DNA from: Myrica gale
Taxonomy: Eukaryota; Streptophyta; Magnoliopsida; Fagales; Myricaceae
Length of the DNA: 64,000 nucleotides
Assembly (NCBI GenBank): GCA_963930655.1
Contig: OZ005608.1
Coordinates: 5,332,001-5,396,000 of the forward strand
Direction of reading: 5' to 3'
In this document: in pieces, positions 10,634-22,326 of the stretch
Layout of the letters: every line of letters begins with the position of its first letter
Numbering within the stretch: the stretch's first letter is position 1
The notes under the pieces: model-generated
Told to the model about the DNA's origin: nothing
The model's input: the letters and a program-made list of their open reading frames with translations, nothing else
Database searches by the model: none
Position numbers and translations under genes: made by a program

Positions 10634-12629
10634 CTAGAACTGAGATCTGCTATATCTGTTCCTCCTGTGAACCTGAAATCTTAGTGAAGACATCTTGCGT
10701 GAAACTGCTTCCCAAATCATATCCACGGCATCCCCATCCTTGGATGGATACTGATATTCAAAATGATGTGCAATATCTTTCAGTTTTTCCCACATTATGG
10801 TCCACTTGTCTTGCTTGAATCCTCGGAGAAGATTCAGTAGAAAACCCTTTTCTATAGCATCAGATGCACGGACAAATAAGCAAAACTGCGAGTAGTCCAA
10901 AACATCTTCAAATGGTAGCTCAATCTGATCACTGATAATCACAGGTACACAATGACTTGCAATGGCATCAAAGAGGCGATTTGAGGAAGGGGTGTCCCCA
11001 GCGATATTCAGGCAGAACTTGGATGATGCCATCCCTTTGCCCGCACTTCTAATCCCATTCCCTTGGATGTTGCCAAAAGTGAAGTGTATGTCTCTCTCAT
11101 CTTTGAGAAGGTAATACAGTTCTTGGCGAATGATTCCTCCCTGAAAATAAGTTTGAAATGACGATTAGATTCATCTTCATGACATATGATATGAGCAGGC
11201 AATCAAAAACACCGAAAATTCCTCACCCCTACACCCACTTTTCAACTAGGTCGAAAGCATAAACAAGTGCCAGCTCTAAGCCTCCATTTCCAACAGTAAG
11301 TCAACAATTACATTTGTTACTTTGAATCACATTCGAAGTCATTCCAATTCCAAATCAAACATTTGTCCCATGACTATTATAAATTTCAAAATGATCCAAG
11401 TTACTTAATTTAAGCTGTGGTACGGAATCCGAATCACATTTAAAGTTCCAGAACCAAATTCAGGACTCCACAGGCCAATCACAAAGAATTTCAAAATTCT
11501 GCATCCTTATCCACCAATTCCACAGGTGTAAGAGACATAAAAGCATGTGTAATTAAGTCAAAACCGGGGAATTAAATAAGTCCATAAAAAGAGGAGAGGT
11601 ATCAAATGAAGCAGTAACTTTGAAGTAAAGGGGAAAAGAAGAACAACTCACATCTTTCCTATATATTGCCCCTTGGAAATATGCCAATATAGGACGTTTG
11701 TCAAATGGTGCTGATTCACCATTGGGAATGGTCCTCGCTAAATGCTTGTAAGGAGCAATTATATCCTTCCCAAGATTCGCAATTTCAGCTGGATATCTTC
11801 CAAAATCTGCAAGCACAAACATGGCTGAACTCAACTTGTTTCTTGCATCTAACATGCTATTTGGATGATGGGCGATAACTAAATGATCCTTCCCTCCCAA
11901 TCGCTTCCATTCTTCCCGAACCCTCAAAAACTTTACCAATTTGTTCTGCAACATCTTGTTAATATTAACTTTCTCCTTCCCATGAAGCTTTGAATGCCTG
12001 TTGTAGCTCAGAGATGAGAAGAATGGCACAAAAATGACATCTGCTTCACTTGAATTCTTCACTCTTACGGCACTGCAGGGTCCAACCACATTTGGGGCAT
12101 GCGATGAGAGAAGATCAAGGGTGAGCCAATACTCTATACTGTGTTGTAAATTCAGCCCACCTGGATATGGTGGGATTTGATTTGGGGTATTGACATTTGG
12201 CCACGTTTGATTCTCCATCCCCTTCCAACCCAATAGTCCAAAGTGGAATTCAGGGGGCAAGTCATACATATATACCCTCAAGAGAGCCTGAGTAGCATCA
12301 CAGACCATCTTTCTATGGTTTCCTAGAGAACGGATCTCCATACTAGAATTGTTTACTTGACATGCCAATTCTCCACTTCTCACAGGTCTTTTGGCACGAA
12401 TTTGTGTGTCCCCAGAAGGGATCAAAGGAGGTGCAGGTTGTTCACTTCTGTCATTGGGTTTAAAGTAAAACGATGTGCTATTGACAAGAATGAGCTTAAA
12501 AACTGATCTAGGTATGATAGAAGAATTGCTAAACTCAAGAAGGAAGACAGAAGAAAGGATCAAAAGGAACATAGAAATGGTTACCAAGTAGAAAAGGAAC
12601 CTTGAGGAAAGCATGCACTTTTCTGACAT
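10634..12629 (-). CDS. GT47 exostosin-family glycosyltransferase (ARAD1-like)
   Basis: Two exons, complement 11652-12629 and 10634-11140, join in phase 0 to give 494 residues. The protein is a type II membrane protein with a short cytosolic N-terminus, a signal anchor at about residues 10-31, and a stem with Asn-X-Ser/Thr sites. The exostosin domain runs from about 117 to 440. Landmarks are VYMYDLPPEF (119-128), HSIEYWLTLDLL, FGRYPAEIANLGKDIIAPY, YFQGAIYRKD spanning the exon junction, and CLNIAGDTPSSNRLFDAI followed by HCVPVIISD (about 368-396). GT47 enzymes work in the Golgi on cell-wall or glycoprotein glycans. The closest relatives I recall are the plant proteins labelled probable arabinosyltransferase ARAD1 (Arabidopsis At3g45400 type), but the donor sugar cannot be read from sequence. 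Donor gat/gtgagt and acceptor ttttcag/gga are canonical. The gene looks intact. Its 5'UTR upstream of 12629 was not resolved. Confidence 0.92.
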
Positions 12630-14712
12630 TGGTGAAATTCAGAGAAAATTATTTGGAGTTCGTAGAGTTAAACAAGAGAGCGACTGCTACTAGGCTAAAA
12701 AAGGGTTTGAATTGAAGTCTAAGGTTAAGAACTAAGGCTCTGCAAATCCGAGCCAATGAATCGCAGGCTGCTGAATGCAACCCAGTGGCAGCATCGGCTT
12801 GATTCCCGAAGACAAAGAAAGAGAAATACCCATCCAAGGTAACCCAATTTCTGCTTTTAAACCACAGGGTTTTGGACAGGACCAGGTGTTTCTACTGTAG
12901 TATCTTATAAACACCACCTTTGACTATGCATACCTCGACGGCAAACTGGCCAGCCAGTAATCAATCTGCATACAGAGGGTTAGAAGAATGCTTAATTTCT
13001 ACTGTTTCAGCTGAAACAAGCATATCGTTTGTGATTTATGTGCTGTTATAATTCAGAGAACCTACGAAAATCCGGAATAAATCTAAAAAGCGGAAGAACA
13101 TTTCCCTGGGATCTCAAAAACGTACGAATGACGAACTGGGTTAACGATAACTTGTGAGATGAGTGCAGAGTACCTGATCAGCTTGGACTCTGAGACTCCA
13201 TAGCCTGCAAATTTCTCTTCGGACGGTACATGGACCAAGCCGTAGGCACGTCTGGTAGAAAGACTCGTAGCTCGTGTCATCAAATTTGACTTTTTTCTTG
13301 AGCTTACGTATAGGGAATTAATTACCCATAAAGTAAAGTAGACGAATATGTATTATATGTTTTTGTTTTGGCTGTTCACGAACTTTACAGTTTGGAACAG
13401 TGAGAATAGATTCAGGGGAGCTTTTCCGATATCAGTGATTTTTCTATTTTATTTCCATTATCTTGAAGAAAACTTAAAAATCTTTCTAAGTTTCCCCAAA
13501 AGTAAACTCAATAGTTGTTACAAATTAAGAAATTTCCTAAGCAGGCCTCAATCCTCATGCGGTGAGGGTGGGCCAGAGTACTAGAGAGGTGAATTGGAAG
13601 GACTTTTGTTCGTGATTATCGCTTTAATGTTGCATGCAGAAAAATCAATGTGGTTGGTTAGCTAATAAGAAAAGCATTTTCGTCTTGTAGTTGGTTCATG
13701 CAGAAGATGCACCAGCCACGTGTAAAGGTAGAGACGAGAAGGCTGAAGGGCAGTCTCTTTGCTTTTCCTTTTAGGCTTTTACATAGGGCTTTCGTGCTTC
13801 CCCACGGGTACACCTTTCTGGCAAATCTTACAAATACTGCGTGTATTTTAAATGAGATTTTAAACCACGCTTAAAATCACCCCTTCCTTAAGATTTCTAA
13901 CCGAATTACAAAATTTAAATAAAATTTAAACTTATCATAAATCATATATTTTTTAAAAATATATGTGATTTATAGAAACACGCGCATGTTTTTAAAATAT
14001 GTGAAAAATAGGGATAAATATTTTTTAACAATTATAAGGAGTTGTACACATTTTATTTCTGGTTATCAATATTTCACACTTTAAATCCATTGTCAAACTT
14101 TTTTTTATATATCAAATTAGATTGAAAATGACAATAATTTCCCTTCTACTCGCTTTGTAGTTTTTCACCTTGGATTGAGTGTATTGATATCAATTCATTA
14201 AGTTGTTGGAAAATATTATCATTATTTTAAGTATTAAAAAATTTAATTTCTATTTAATTTGACGGAAGAATTTGATAGTTGGTGCAAAGTGTCTAATTTT
14301 AATAATTAGAGACAATCCACAACATTCTCTGAGAATTGGATTCATATAAACCTGACACAATTTTGTCACGTTAGTGAACTTGGACAGATAAATCCTAGAC
14401 ACTTGGACCCCTAACTACACCCATAATTTAAATTGTACTTTTTTTTTTGTGGTGGGAAGTCAAACCAGGGTTAATTATGTGACTCACCTAACCTACTCAC
14501 CCACATCTTAGGTGCGTTTTCTATCTAAATTAATGCTTGATTTAAACAAGATGAGTAAATAAAAGGATGTAACTTCTCATCATGGGATGACTTATTGCGA
14601 TTGGAAGTATGATGGGATCTTGAGAAATAGGATGATAATGTGAAGGATTTAATATGAATATGAAAGAAAACAGGAAAGGTCATGAGACAAAAAAAAAAGT
14701 CCAGATGAATAA
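12630..14712. other. Upstream region of the GT47 gene and intergenic DNA
   Basis: The 650 bases above 12629 probably hold the leader and promoter of the minus-strand GT47 gene. A frame at 13083-13283 on the same strand has no recognisable domain and may be part of that leader. From about 13850 the DNA is very AT-rich with no gene recognised. Confidence 0.4.
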
Positions 14713-14901
14713 TGTTTGAGGGTGAAAATTTTGAGTATTAGGGTTTGAGAAATATTATAAAGTAAATATATGTTATGGGAGTTGGTGAAAAAGTGAAGAG
14801 AGAGAAGATTTTAAATAAACATTATAATAATAAAAAATTATGTGATTTATTTTTTATTATTAAACTTAAATTTTTAGGCCTAAATTATTGGGGCTCAAAC
14901 A
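14713..14901 (+). mobile_element. Small MITE, copy 1
   Basis: The sequence starts tgtttgagggtgaaaattt and ends ctcaaaca, giving short inverted ends tgtttgag/ctcaaaca. It is a near match over about 135 bp to 17176-17310 in the same orientation. It is non-coding. I could not find a convincing target duplication, so the superfamily (possibly hAT) is not assigned. Confidence 0.6.
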
Positions 14902-15618
14902 AGACCTTTAATATAATTAATGGATAGAATGAAACTAATGGGCCTTTTTTCTTTTTGTGTGGTTAACAACGGGCTTCAATCTGTAGCCTTCCTGTAGCTT
15001 ATCTTAGAATGGAAATTTGGGCCGAGACTACTTTTGATTTCTGAACGGGCTTCAACTCAGGCCTGGGCCTGGTAGATTTTAGCTGGGCCAGCCTGGGGCC
15101 CAGCATCCATCATGATGGGCAAGCACCAACTCTGTCTCACTTTGCTAACTCGTTGAACTGGACCAACTGATATCCGGAGGAGACGTTTGTTGTTCCCGGA
15201 CGCGGGAGAACGCTAAGACGAAAGGTCCATTGCTGGTTGCTGGTTAGTACTGAAGTTCTATTACGTCTAAAAATTTAAACAGATAAAAAGGAGATAAATT
15301 TTATTATTTTAATTAAATTTTTGAATATCAATAAATAATTTATAATCCTTCCATCAAAGAAGTTCCAATAAGTCGATAAGAATTAAAGTTTATTGATAAA
15401 AGAGATGGACATGAAAATGACTGAATTTGGTCGAGGTCCTCTCAAACGGGGCCTAAATCCCCTGTTGGAGTACTGAAATGAAAATTCCCCTTGGAGGAGA
15501 ATATATATAAGTGGTCATTAATTAGGTTGATGACCTGATTATAGGTACAACCAACAATAGGATTAGATCAGCTGATCCTCGGTGGGACTAAAACAACCAC
15601 TAATTAAAATAAAGCGTT
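14902..15618. other. Intergenic DNA downstream of the GASA gene
   Basis: Nothing recognisable apart from the likely 3'UTR of the minus-strand GASA gene at the right edge. A short GC-richer patch (15040-15240) contains no open frame of note. Confidence 0.4.
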
Positions 15619-16384
15619 TTAAGGGCATTTGGGTCCTCCACGCTTGGTCTTCCAGTTGTTGTAGCAAGGGCAGACGGTCTTGTTGCCGTAATAGCCAGGA
15701 GGAACGCACAGGCACTTGGCACAACATTTTTGGCAGAAGAACATGCAGGGCTTGTGGTACTGGGTCTGGCTGCATCTTCTTGAGCATTGCGATGGGCATT
15801 CTGGTCGAGTCATTTGCAAAGCCAAAAGGCAAGTATCAGAAAAAGAAAAAAGAAAAAAACTTTAAACGCATACCATTTCACAGTTTTGGACCCTTTAGTA
15901 ATGGCTTTATGCTCGTATAACAGCAACTGGGAGCCAGAAGGGTTTTGGAAAACGAAATGGGTTGTCTTTAGTGGAATTGATTACTTACGGTAACTCTTAA
16001 GACTCCCGGGTCCATAAAGCCCCTGAAACAGACAAACAATATTTGGTATCAGAATAGGTAAAACGTATAGGAGTAATGGTGGAGTACGGGAAGGAAATTA
16101 AGGAAAGAAAAAACTTACAGTGTCCAGGTGGTACTGGGCTTCTTTTGCCATGACCTGCCAAGAGGAAAGAAACAAAGTACAGATCACATGAATGTATGCG
16201 GTGAACAGCTGAAGCGGTTTCGCATGTGGCTCAATGCAGTAAGCGGAGCAGAACCATGTATATATATAGCAAATTTCGCAGTTCCTGTGTGTGCTCATGC
16301 GGGGTTATCAGAAGGGAAACTTACCATGGAAATGCCTAGGAGAGCTACAAACAGAAAGCGGAGAAGCTTGTTAGCCATGGCCAT
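15619..16384 (-). CDS. GASA4: GASA/snakin family gibberellin-regulated cysteine-rich peptide (GASA4-like)
   Basis: Four exons, complement 16325-16384, 16119-16154, 15989-16022 and 15619-15800, join in frame to 103 residues. Residues 1 to about 23 are a signal peptide (MAMANKLLRF, then FLFVALLGISM). A short polar linker precedes the GASA domain, which begins GPGSLKSYQC and ends GGPKCP. The domain carries all twelve cysteines, including the CPSQCSRRC and CQKCCAKCLC blocks, for six disulfides. Snakin/GASA peptides are secreted; they affect growth, flowering and defence and are commonly controlled by gibberellin. The domain resembles Arabidopsis GASA4 closely. All three introns are GT-AG; two exons of only 36 and 34 bp are typical of this family and explain why no single open frame shows the gene. 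The phase 0 and phase 1 junctions were checked by eye. The gene looks intact and lies between two copies of one MITE. Confidence 0.95.
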
Positions 16385-16489
16385 CACTACGGACGTATAA
16401 CCAGGCACCCAGAGAGAGAGAGAGATAGATGTGGTTGAAGTTGGCTGGGTAGTTTTGGGACTTAATTCAGAGTGCAAAGTAGTACTGTT

Positions 16490-16502
16490 GGCTATAAATA
16501 GA
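16490..16502 (-). promoter_or_regulatory. Putative TATA element of the GASA gene
   Basis: Read on the minus strand this is ctatttatagcc, about 110 bases upstream of the start codon, followed by a GA/CT-repeat-containing leader. The position suits a TATA box, but the core is not the consensus tataaa. Confidence 0.3.
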
Positions 16503-17175
16503 CGTCCTTGAATGTGCTGGCCAAACGGATTGGATTATCTAATCTCTGAGTGTTGCATATGGCCTTGTGTGTACCTAATGAAAGAACCTAATTCCTTGAT
16601 GCACCTCGGGGGCATATTCCTAAACTGTCCTTTATCGATCGGTTTCACTATATATATTTGTATATTAGCATCATCAGAAAAAAGCACCAAAATCATTACT
16701 CCCATTTTTTATATTAACTTTTTTTTTGTGCTAGATGTTGAACATTGTCTGACCCAGATCTCATAGTTGCATGAGAGGGATCTTAATATTAATATTAATT
16801 TCATTGGGAGTTCTGGTACGAGGAGTCAAATCCTCTTTATCCCCACATGAGCGCATACTGATCCTAATTGAATTGACACGTTTTCTTACTAGACATAATA
16901 AAAATATTTCAAAGTAATTATAAGGTATTAACAGTCATGTTAATTAAGATCTCAAGATAAACCTGAAAAAGGGTATACATGGATGGAACAGAAAGGATCG
17001 GTGGCAGACAGTGATGTGAGTAGTAACATGGGTAGTTGGGTTATGTACGGGCCCAATAATGGACAAGTCGGCAATTAATCAAGATCACATGACAGTTCGG
17101 AAAAAACAGGGCCAACAAAATAAAATATTTATAATCATTGGAAATTAGAAGGAGGCCACATATATACAAAGAGGA

Positions 17176-17358
17176 TGTTTGAGGGTGAAAATTTTGAGTA
17201 TTGGGGTTTGAGAAATATTATAAAGTAAAGATATGTTATGGGAGTTGGTGAAAAAGTAAAGAGAAAGAAGATTTTTAATAAGTATTATAATAATAAAAAA
17301 TTACGTGCTGGATTTTTTATAATTAAACCTAAATATTTGAGCCCAAATATTTGGGCAC
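17176..17358 (+). mobile_element. Small MITE, copy 2
   Basis: Same orientation and nearly the same sequence as 14713-14901 for about 135 bases, then more diverged toward the right end (aatatttgggcacc). The two copies lie either side of the GASA gene, about 2.46 kb apart. Confidence 0.55.
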
Positions 17359-18809
17359 CAAAAATTTGAAGAAAAATAATTGTCTGTCTATAATAGTGTA
17401 CGAAAAGCCTCACTGTATCGAGCCTCCCATAAACCAACCGTACACGGTGGGAGGACATCGCCCCGCCCAAATTTTTAAGATGGGTGACGTGGCAGGATCT
17501 GAGAACGCGTAAGTACAAGGGTTGTACACGGGCGCAGGATGGAATAGAAGCCCAGCAAATAATGGGAGCTAATAATTGAATGGGGACTAACTGGTCGTTT
17601 ACACCATGTGCACCCATCTGAGGCGAGCACATGGACCTAACGAAGATCCGCGGAAACGACAGAAGTGCGCAGCTTTCGCTGTAACCCATCCGCTCGTCTC
17701 TTAAACATGTTATTATTGGCGGCGATACAGAGATATATGACCGGGCAAAAGGATTTTTTTTATTTTTTTTAAAGGGAAGTGATAGAAGAAAGTTTAGTCG
17801 GTCCAGTCCATACCACCCAAGCCCAGAAAGAAAGTACCAAGACGACTTAGGCCCCCGAATCGTAGGAGCCGTCGAGCGCCACCCAGGAGGCCTCAGTTGG
17901 TGGAGTGCGCGATCAGTTAGACATAAGGTCCCAACTGTAACGAAGCACCACCGATATGAGGAACCCGGTTAACAGTAGCAAATTACTTGTCAAAGGATAA
18001 ATACATCACCTCGTCTCCAGATAATCCCCGAACACCTCTACCGGCTACCTGTAATCCTATCAGTACTGGCAGTATCATAGTCTCTCTCTCTCTCTTTAGT
18101 AAGCATAGGATTCGTACCAAAAGCCAGTTCATTGGAGGGTGAGAAACAATACATACAACCCTAAATAACCACAGCACGAAACAAAAAATGAAATAGAATA
18201 AAAAAACAACAAAACAAGTGCTTGGCCATGGTTAGAGACAATAGCCAAGACAGGTCGCCAAGAAGATCACGAACCAGAGGCAAAATCACTTAGGAAAGGA
18301 AGTAGTGGCAGACCTGGAGACGGTTTAGCAGGGCACCACACGGACATCTGTTGACTAAAAAAGTAGGAGCATTAGATGGCCATAATCCAAAGCCATAAGA
18401 GAATCCAAAAAGAGTTGAAATAAGGAAGGCAAGTGAGATCTGCACGCCATCCTAGACGGTGTGTGAGGATCATGCGCTCGAACGAGTCACCAAACAAGAT
18501 GGAGGTGGAAGATCGGAGAACCACGAGGAGGTTGGTAGGGCGCGTGCATAGTGGTTAGCTACTATAAGTGGTAGATTTGGTCTTCTTCTCTCAAGACTAT
18601 TAAGCCACAAAAAAAGGAAATTTATACAGAGAAAGAAATAGAAAGGGTGGGGAGAGGGAGAAGACGGTAAAAAAAAGAGGAGTCAGGGAAGTAGGAAGGA
18701 GTCGAAGGTCGTTCTCCCTTTCCCTGTGAATGCGATAAAAAGGGGTGGGTGGGAAGACAGACTCGGGAGAGAAAAAGGCCAGAGGATGAAATTTTAGGCG
18801 GTATCATAG
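17359..18809. other. Unassigned, relatively GC-rich interval
   Basis: The GC content is higher than in the surrounding DNA. A minus-strand frame at 17285-17689 has no recognisable domain. The interval just before the copia LTR at 18810 may be an older repeat, but I cannot name it. Confidence 0.3.
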
Positions 18810-19956
18810 TGTTACTCTAACTTTCTCTCCTCTGAACCTATATAAGAACAATGTATGCACTCTAACTATTACAATTCACCACATATTATTCCTTTCATTA
18901 GTCTCTAATGGCTACCTTTTCATTTATAGCTTTCATTGTATAGCATTATTCTTTCCGTCTTTGATTTTATTTCCTTCATACACAGATTCAATGTAATATA
19001 AATACATGTAAACATACATCAATCGACATATAGCAATTTTCATAAATCTCTCGGCTTATCTTCACAAATCTCAGCATGCTAACGGAGCAATGAACCTTCT
19101 ATTGTCTCCATGCCTAGCTCTCATTCCGACTTTGTTTTAGAAGTCTCCGCTCCTTCGTCCATAACTCAACTGGACGCTACATCTCTTATTTTTCTCCATT
19201 CCTCTGCCAACACTGAAGCCATTTTCGTCTACACCCTCCTCAATGGTGACAACTATCTCCGCTGGCAGAGAGCTATGAAAATTGCTCTTAATGCCAAACA
19301 CAAACTTAGTTTCGTGGACGATTCTCTCTCCCCAAACCCACCACTTCTTCTGCTGACGTCTCCTCTACCACAATAACCCACGAGATGTTTGGCTTGACCT
19401 CCAGGGCAGATTTTCCTAATCCAACAATCCTTGTATTTTCCAACTCAAAAGGCATATCTCCTTACTCACCCAAGACCCAAGATACCCGATCCCTCCACTT
19501 ATTTTACCATCCTCAAAGGCTTTTGGGATGAACACTCTGTTCTCCAGCCTGTCCCTTCCTGTACTTGTGACATCCTCCAAACAATTCAGAATCTAAATGA
19601 CACCAAACGTACCTTACAATTTCTAGTCGGCCTCCATGATTCATACGCCGCAATTCGGAGTCAAATCCTTGCTATAGATCCGCTACCCCCATTATCCAAG
19701 ATTTATTCAATTTTGCATCAGAAGGAACGCTAACGCCTGCTGCATATCCCTAGTCCCCAGCCCAACCCCATTGCCATGGCTGCGAACTGGAGCTCCTTCC
19801 ATACCTTAGACGTGCGTGGCCGTGGCAGAGGACACCCAAAGTGTACCGACTGCACCGATTCCCTCCAGGGCATCGGAACGCCACTTCCCGTGTTCCTCCA
19901 AGCTCCTCCGCTGGATCTCATGGCCCTTCCTCGTTGGCTCACCTCACTACCGCACT

Positions 19957-21616
19957 TAAGGTTGTTCATTGCCACCAAAAAATCCTGTGACACCAGTACC
20001 GACACCAGGTTTCCGGTACCCGACTTAACCGGTGCCGGTGTTAGTTTGGTATTTCTTGAAAAATCTGGAGGTATTCTCGATTCCTGGTTTACCCCGCACT
20101 AGATTCCCGAGTACCTGAAACAACATTTTTATTTTTTTACAAAACGACGTAGTTTCTCATTATGTGAAACTACTTCGTTTTGTCACACCACACCCTCCCC
20201 CCATTTCTTCGACAGACTCAATCCTCCCTTCCATTTTCACGCGACACACCACCCTACCCCGTGTGGCCGTGCCTCTTACTCACTCTCTCTCTCCCTCCCC
20301 CTCTTCTGCTTATAGGAGGCACAACCCTTCGCCGAACACCATGCCTGCTAGCTGTCACGCTTCCTTCGCCGACCACAGCTTCTTCCTCTTCTCCCCTCCT
20401 TCACGCGTCAATCTCTTCTAATCTCCTTTGCGATTTTTAAGGTTTGAAATTTAATTTTGGGGTTCTAGTAGAAGAGAGAGAAAATAAAGAAAATAGGGCT
20501 GAGATTTCTACTACTTTGCTGGTAATTCTTATCAAACTTCTTATTTAAAGTCCGAAATTCAATTTTGTGCCTAAGTGAATGCTGGATTTTTTTGAATCTA
20601 CATTTGATCAAGTTGTGGACCGTTGTAAATTTTGAATGCATTTGTACGTTTGTTTAATTTGTGAACTTGTAAATTAGTTTACGTTTGAATGCATTCATGC
20701 GTAACTTGTAAATTAGTTTTTAATTTGTGAACTTGTAATTTTTTGAAGAGAGAGAAAATAAAGAAAATAGGGCTGAGATTTCTACTACTCTGCTGATAAT
20801 TCTTATCAAACTTCTTATCTAAAGTCTGAAATTCAATTTTTTGCTTGAGTGAATGCTGGATTTTTTTGAATCTACGTTTAAGGAATTTGTGGACTGTTGT
20901 AATTTTTGAATGCATTTTGTACGTTTGTTTAATTTGTGAACTTGTAAATTAGTTTGCATGTTTGAATGCATTCATGCGTAACTTGTAAATTAGTTTTTTA
21001 ATTTGTGAACTTGTAATTTTTTGAATTCATGTGTAAGTTTTAAATCTGTCGGTCTTGCTGTGCCATTTTTGGTAGTGTTCTCGCAGGAGGATGCCACTAG
21101 CTGATGTATCCATTTGCCATGGCTGTGTTCTTCAAAATAATGTTGTGACCTGTGCTAAACTTAGTCAGCTACTATGTGCTATAGTTTAGGTATCAAGTTG
21201 CTCTGTTTTTATGAAGTTGGTAGGATATGCTCTTGTATGGGATGTCTCCCTTGTGACTTTGATGTAATTAGATGCAACAAAGTGTCAATCTTGATTTATG
21301 TTTTTAATACCAACTCAGCTTACCCAAAAGAAATTTCACAAGGTTTATTATGTTTCGGCTTTGCTAGCATTTGTGATCAATTGACCAAAAGAAAAAAGAA
21401 AAAAATACATTGAATCAAGTGCGTAATATGCTAAAAAATAGCTCAATATGAATGTAGGTTAATCGAAAACGCTACTGCTAAAAGCGCCATCTCTAAGGGC
21501 CAGTTTTTGCCCTTAACGGTGTTGGTGTAGGTAGCAATTATTTGAAAACTGGCCTAACCGGTCTAGGTGCCGGTTTTGGCCAAAACCGGCACCTACACCA
21601 GGGTTGAACAACCCTA
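19957..21616. mobile_element. hAT-like non-autonomous transposon inserted in the copia remnant
   Basis: The left end reads taaggttgttcattgcc; the right end reads, reverse-complemented, tagggttgttcaaccc, so the inverted ends share ..ggttgttca. The flanking octamers accgcact (19949-19956) and accacact (21617-21624) agree at 7 of 8 positions, as expected of an aged hAT 8-bp target duplication. Copia sequence resumes on the other side. No transposase is recognised inside. The interior contains a 274-bp tandem duplication and a hairpin near 20138-20184 (acaaaacgacgtagtttc against tgaaactacttcgttttgt). Confidence 0.65.
20471..21022 (+). repeat. 274-bp tandem duplication
   Basis: Two adjacent units, starting gaagagagagaaaataaag at 20471 and again at 20745, remain similar through aatgctggatttttttgaatc to acttgtaattttttgaa. 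Several substitutions and small indels separate them. The duplication lies wholly inside the hAT-like insertion and is non-coding. Confidence 0.75.
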
Positions 21617-21741
21617 ACCACACTAGGAGCCTTCCATGTTGCAAACAACACAGTTTCTATTTCGAATGAGACTTCACACCTCACGGCTGACCTAGTCCAA
21701 CAACTAATGGACCTGACTAGTTCCAAAAATGAGCCTCTAGC

Positions 21742-22326
21742 TAGGGTTGTTCATTCTAACTGCCAGTGCCGGCATAACCGGCAACGACGTTTGGAGTATC
21801 AAAACTGGCGGTTCCCGATACCGATGCCGGCTTTAAAAATCATATTTTACCAGTAATATTACCGGTGACGGTAACTACCAGAAATTTCCCGCGTTTACTC
21901 GTCACTTGTGGTTTTTTATATTTTCTTTTCTATTATTTAAATGGAAACGACGCCGTTTTGATAAAGATAATGATGCCATCTAAAGCTTTTTTTAAAAAAA
22001 TAAAAATAAAAATAAAAAACCAAACAAAACGGCATCGTTCTCTACTTAAATAGAACGATGTCATTTGGGTTAGGGTTATTAAACCCTAACCTGACATCGC
22101 ATATTCTCTCTCCCCTGTACAGGTACGCTCTGCCTCTCTCTCTCCTTCTTTTCGGTCTTTCTCTCCTTTCTCCCTCTATAAATGGTTACACGGTTACCGT
22201 GTAACTGTTACTAGTCAAACCGACACCGGCAATGCCGATTATTCTTGCTTGTCGGTGCCCATTTTTGGACATCTCTCTTAGCGGTGACGATGTCGGTTTT
22301 AGTTAAACCGGCGCCTACATCACTGG
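21742..22326. mobile_element. Second hAT-like insertion (right end uncertain)
   Basis: It starts tagggttgttcattcta, the same terminus as the 19957 element, and contains similar ccggt-rich subterminal motifs. The right end is degenerate: either near 22276 (ggacatctct) or near 22326, where aaaccggcgcctacatcactgg mirrors the right part of the first hAT. A copia-like piece of about 125 bp (21617-21741) lies between the two insertions. Confidence 0.45.

Noticed and set aside
17285-17689. 134-codon minus-strand frame
   Set aside because: No family resemblance and the C-terminal part runs through MITE sequence, so it is unlikely to be a gene.
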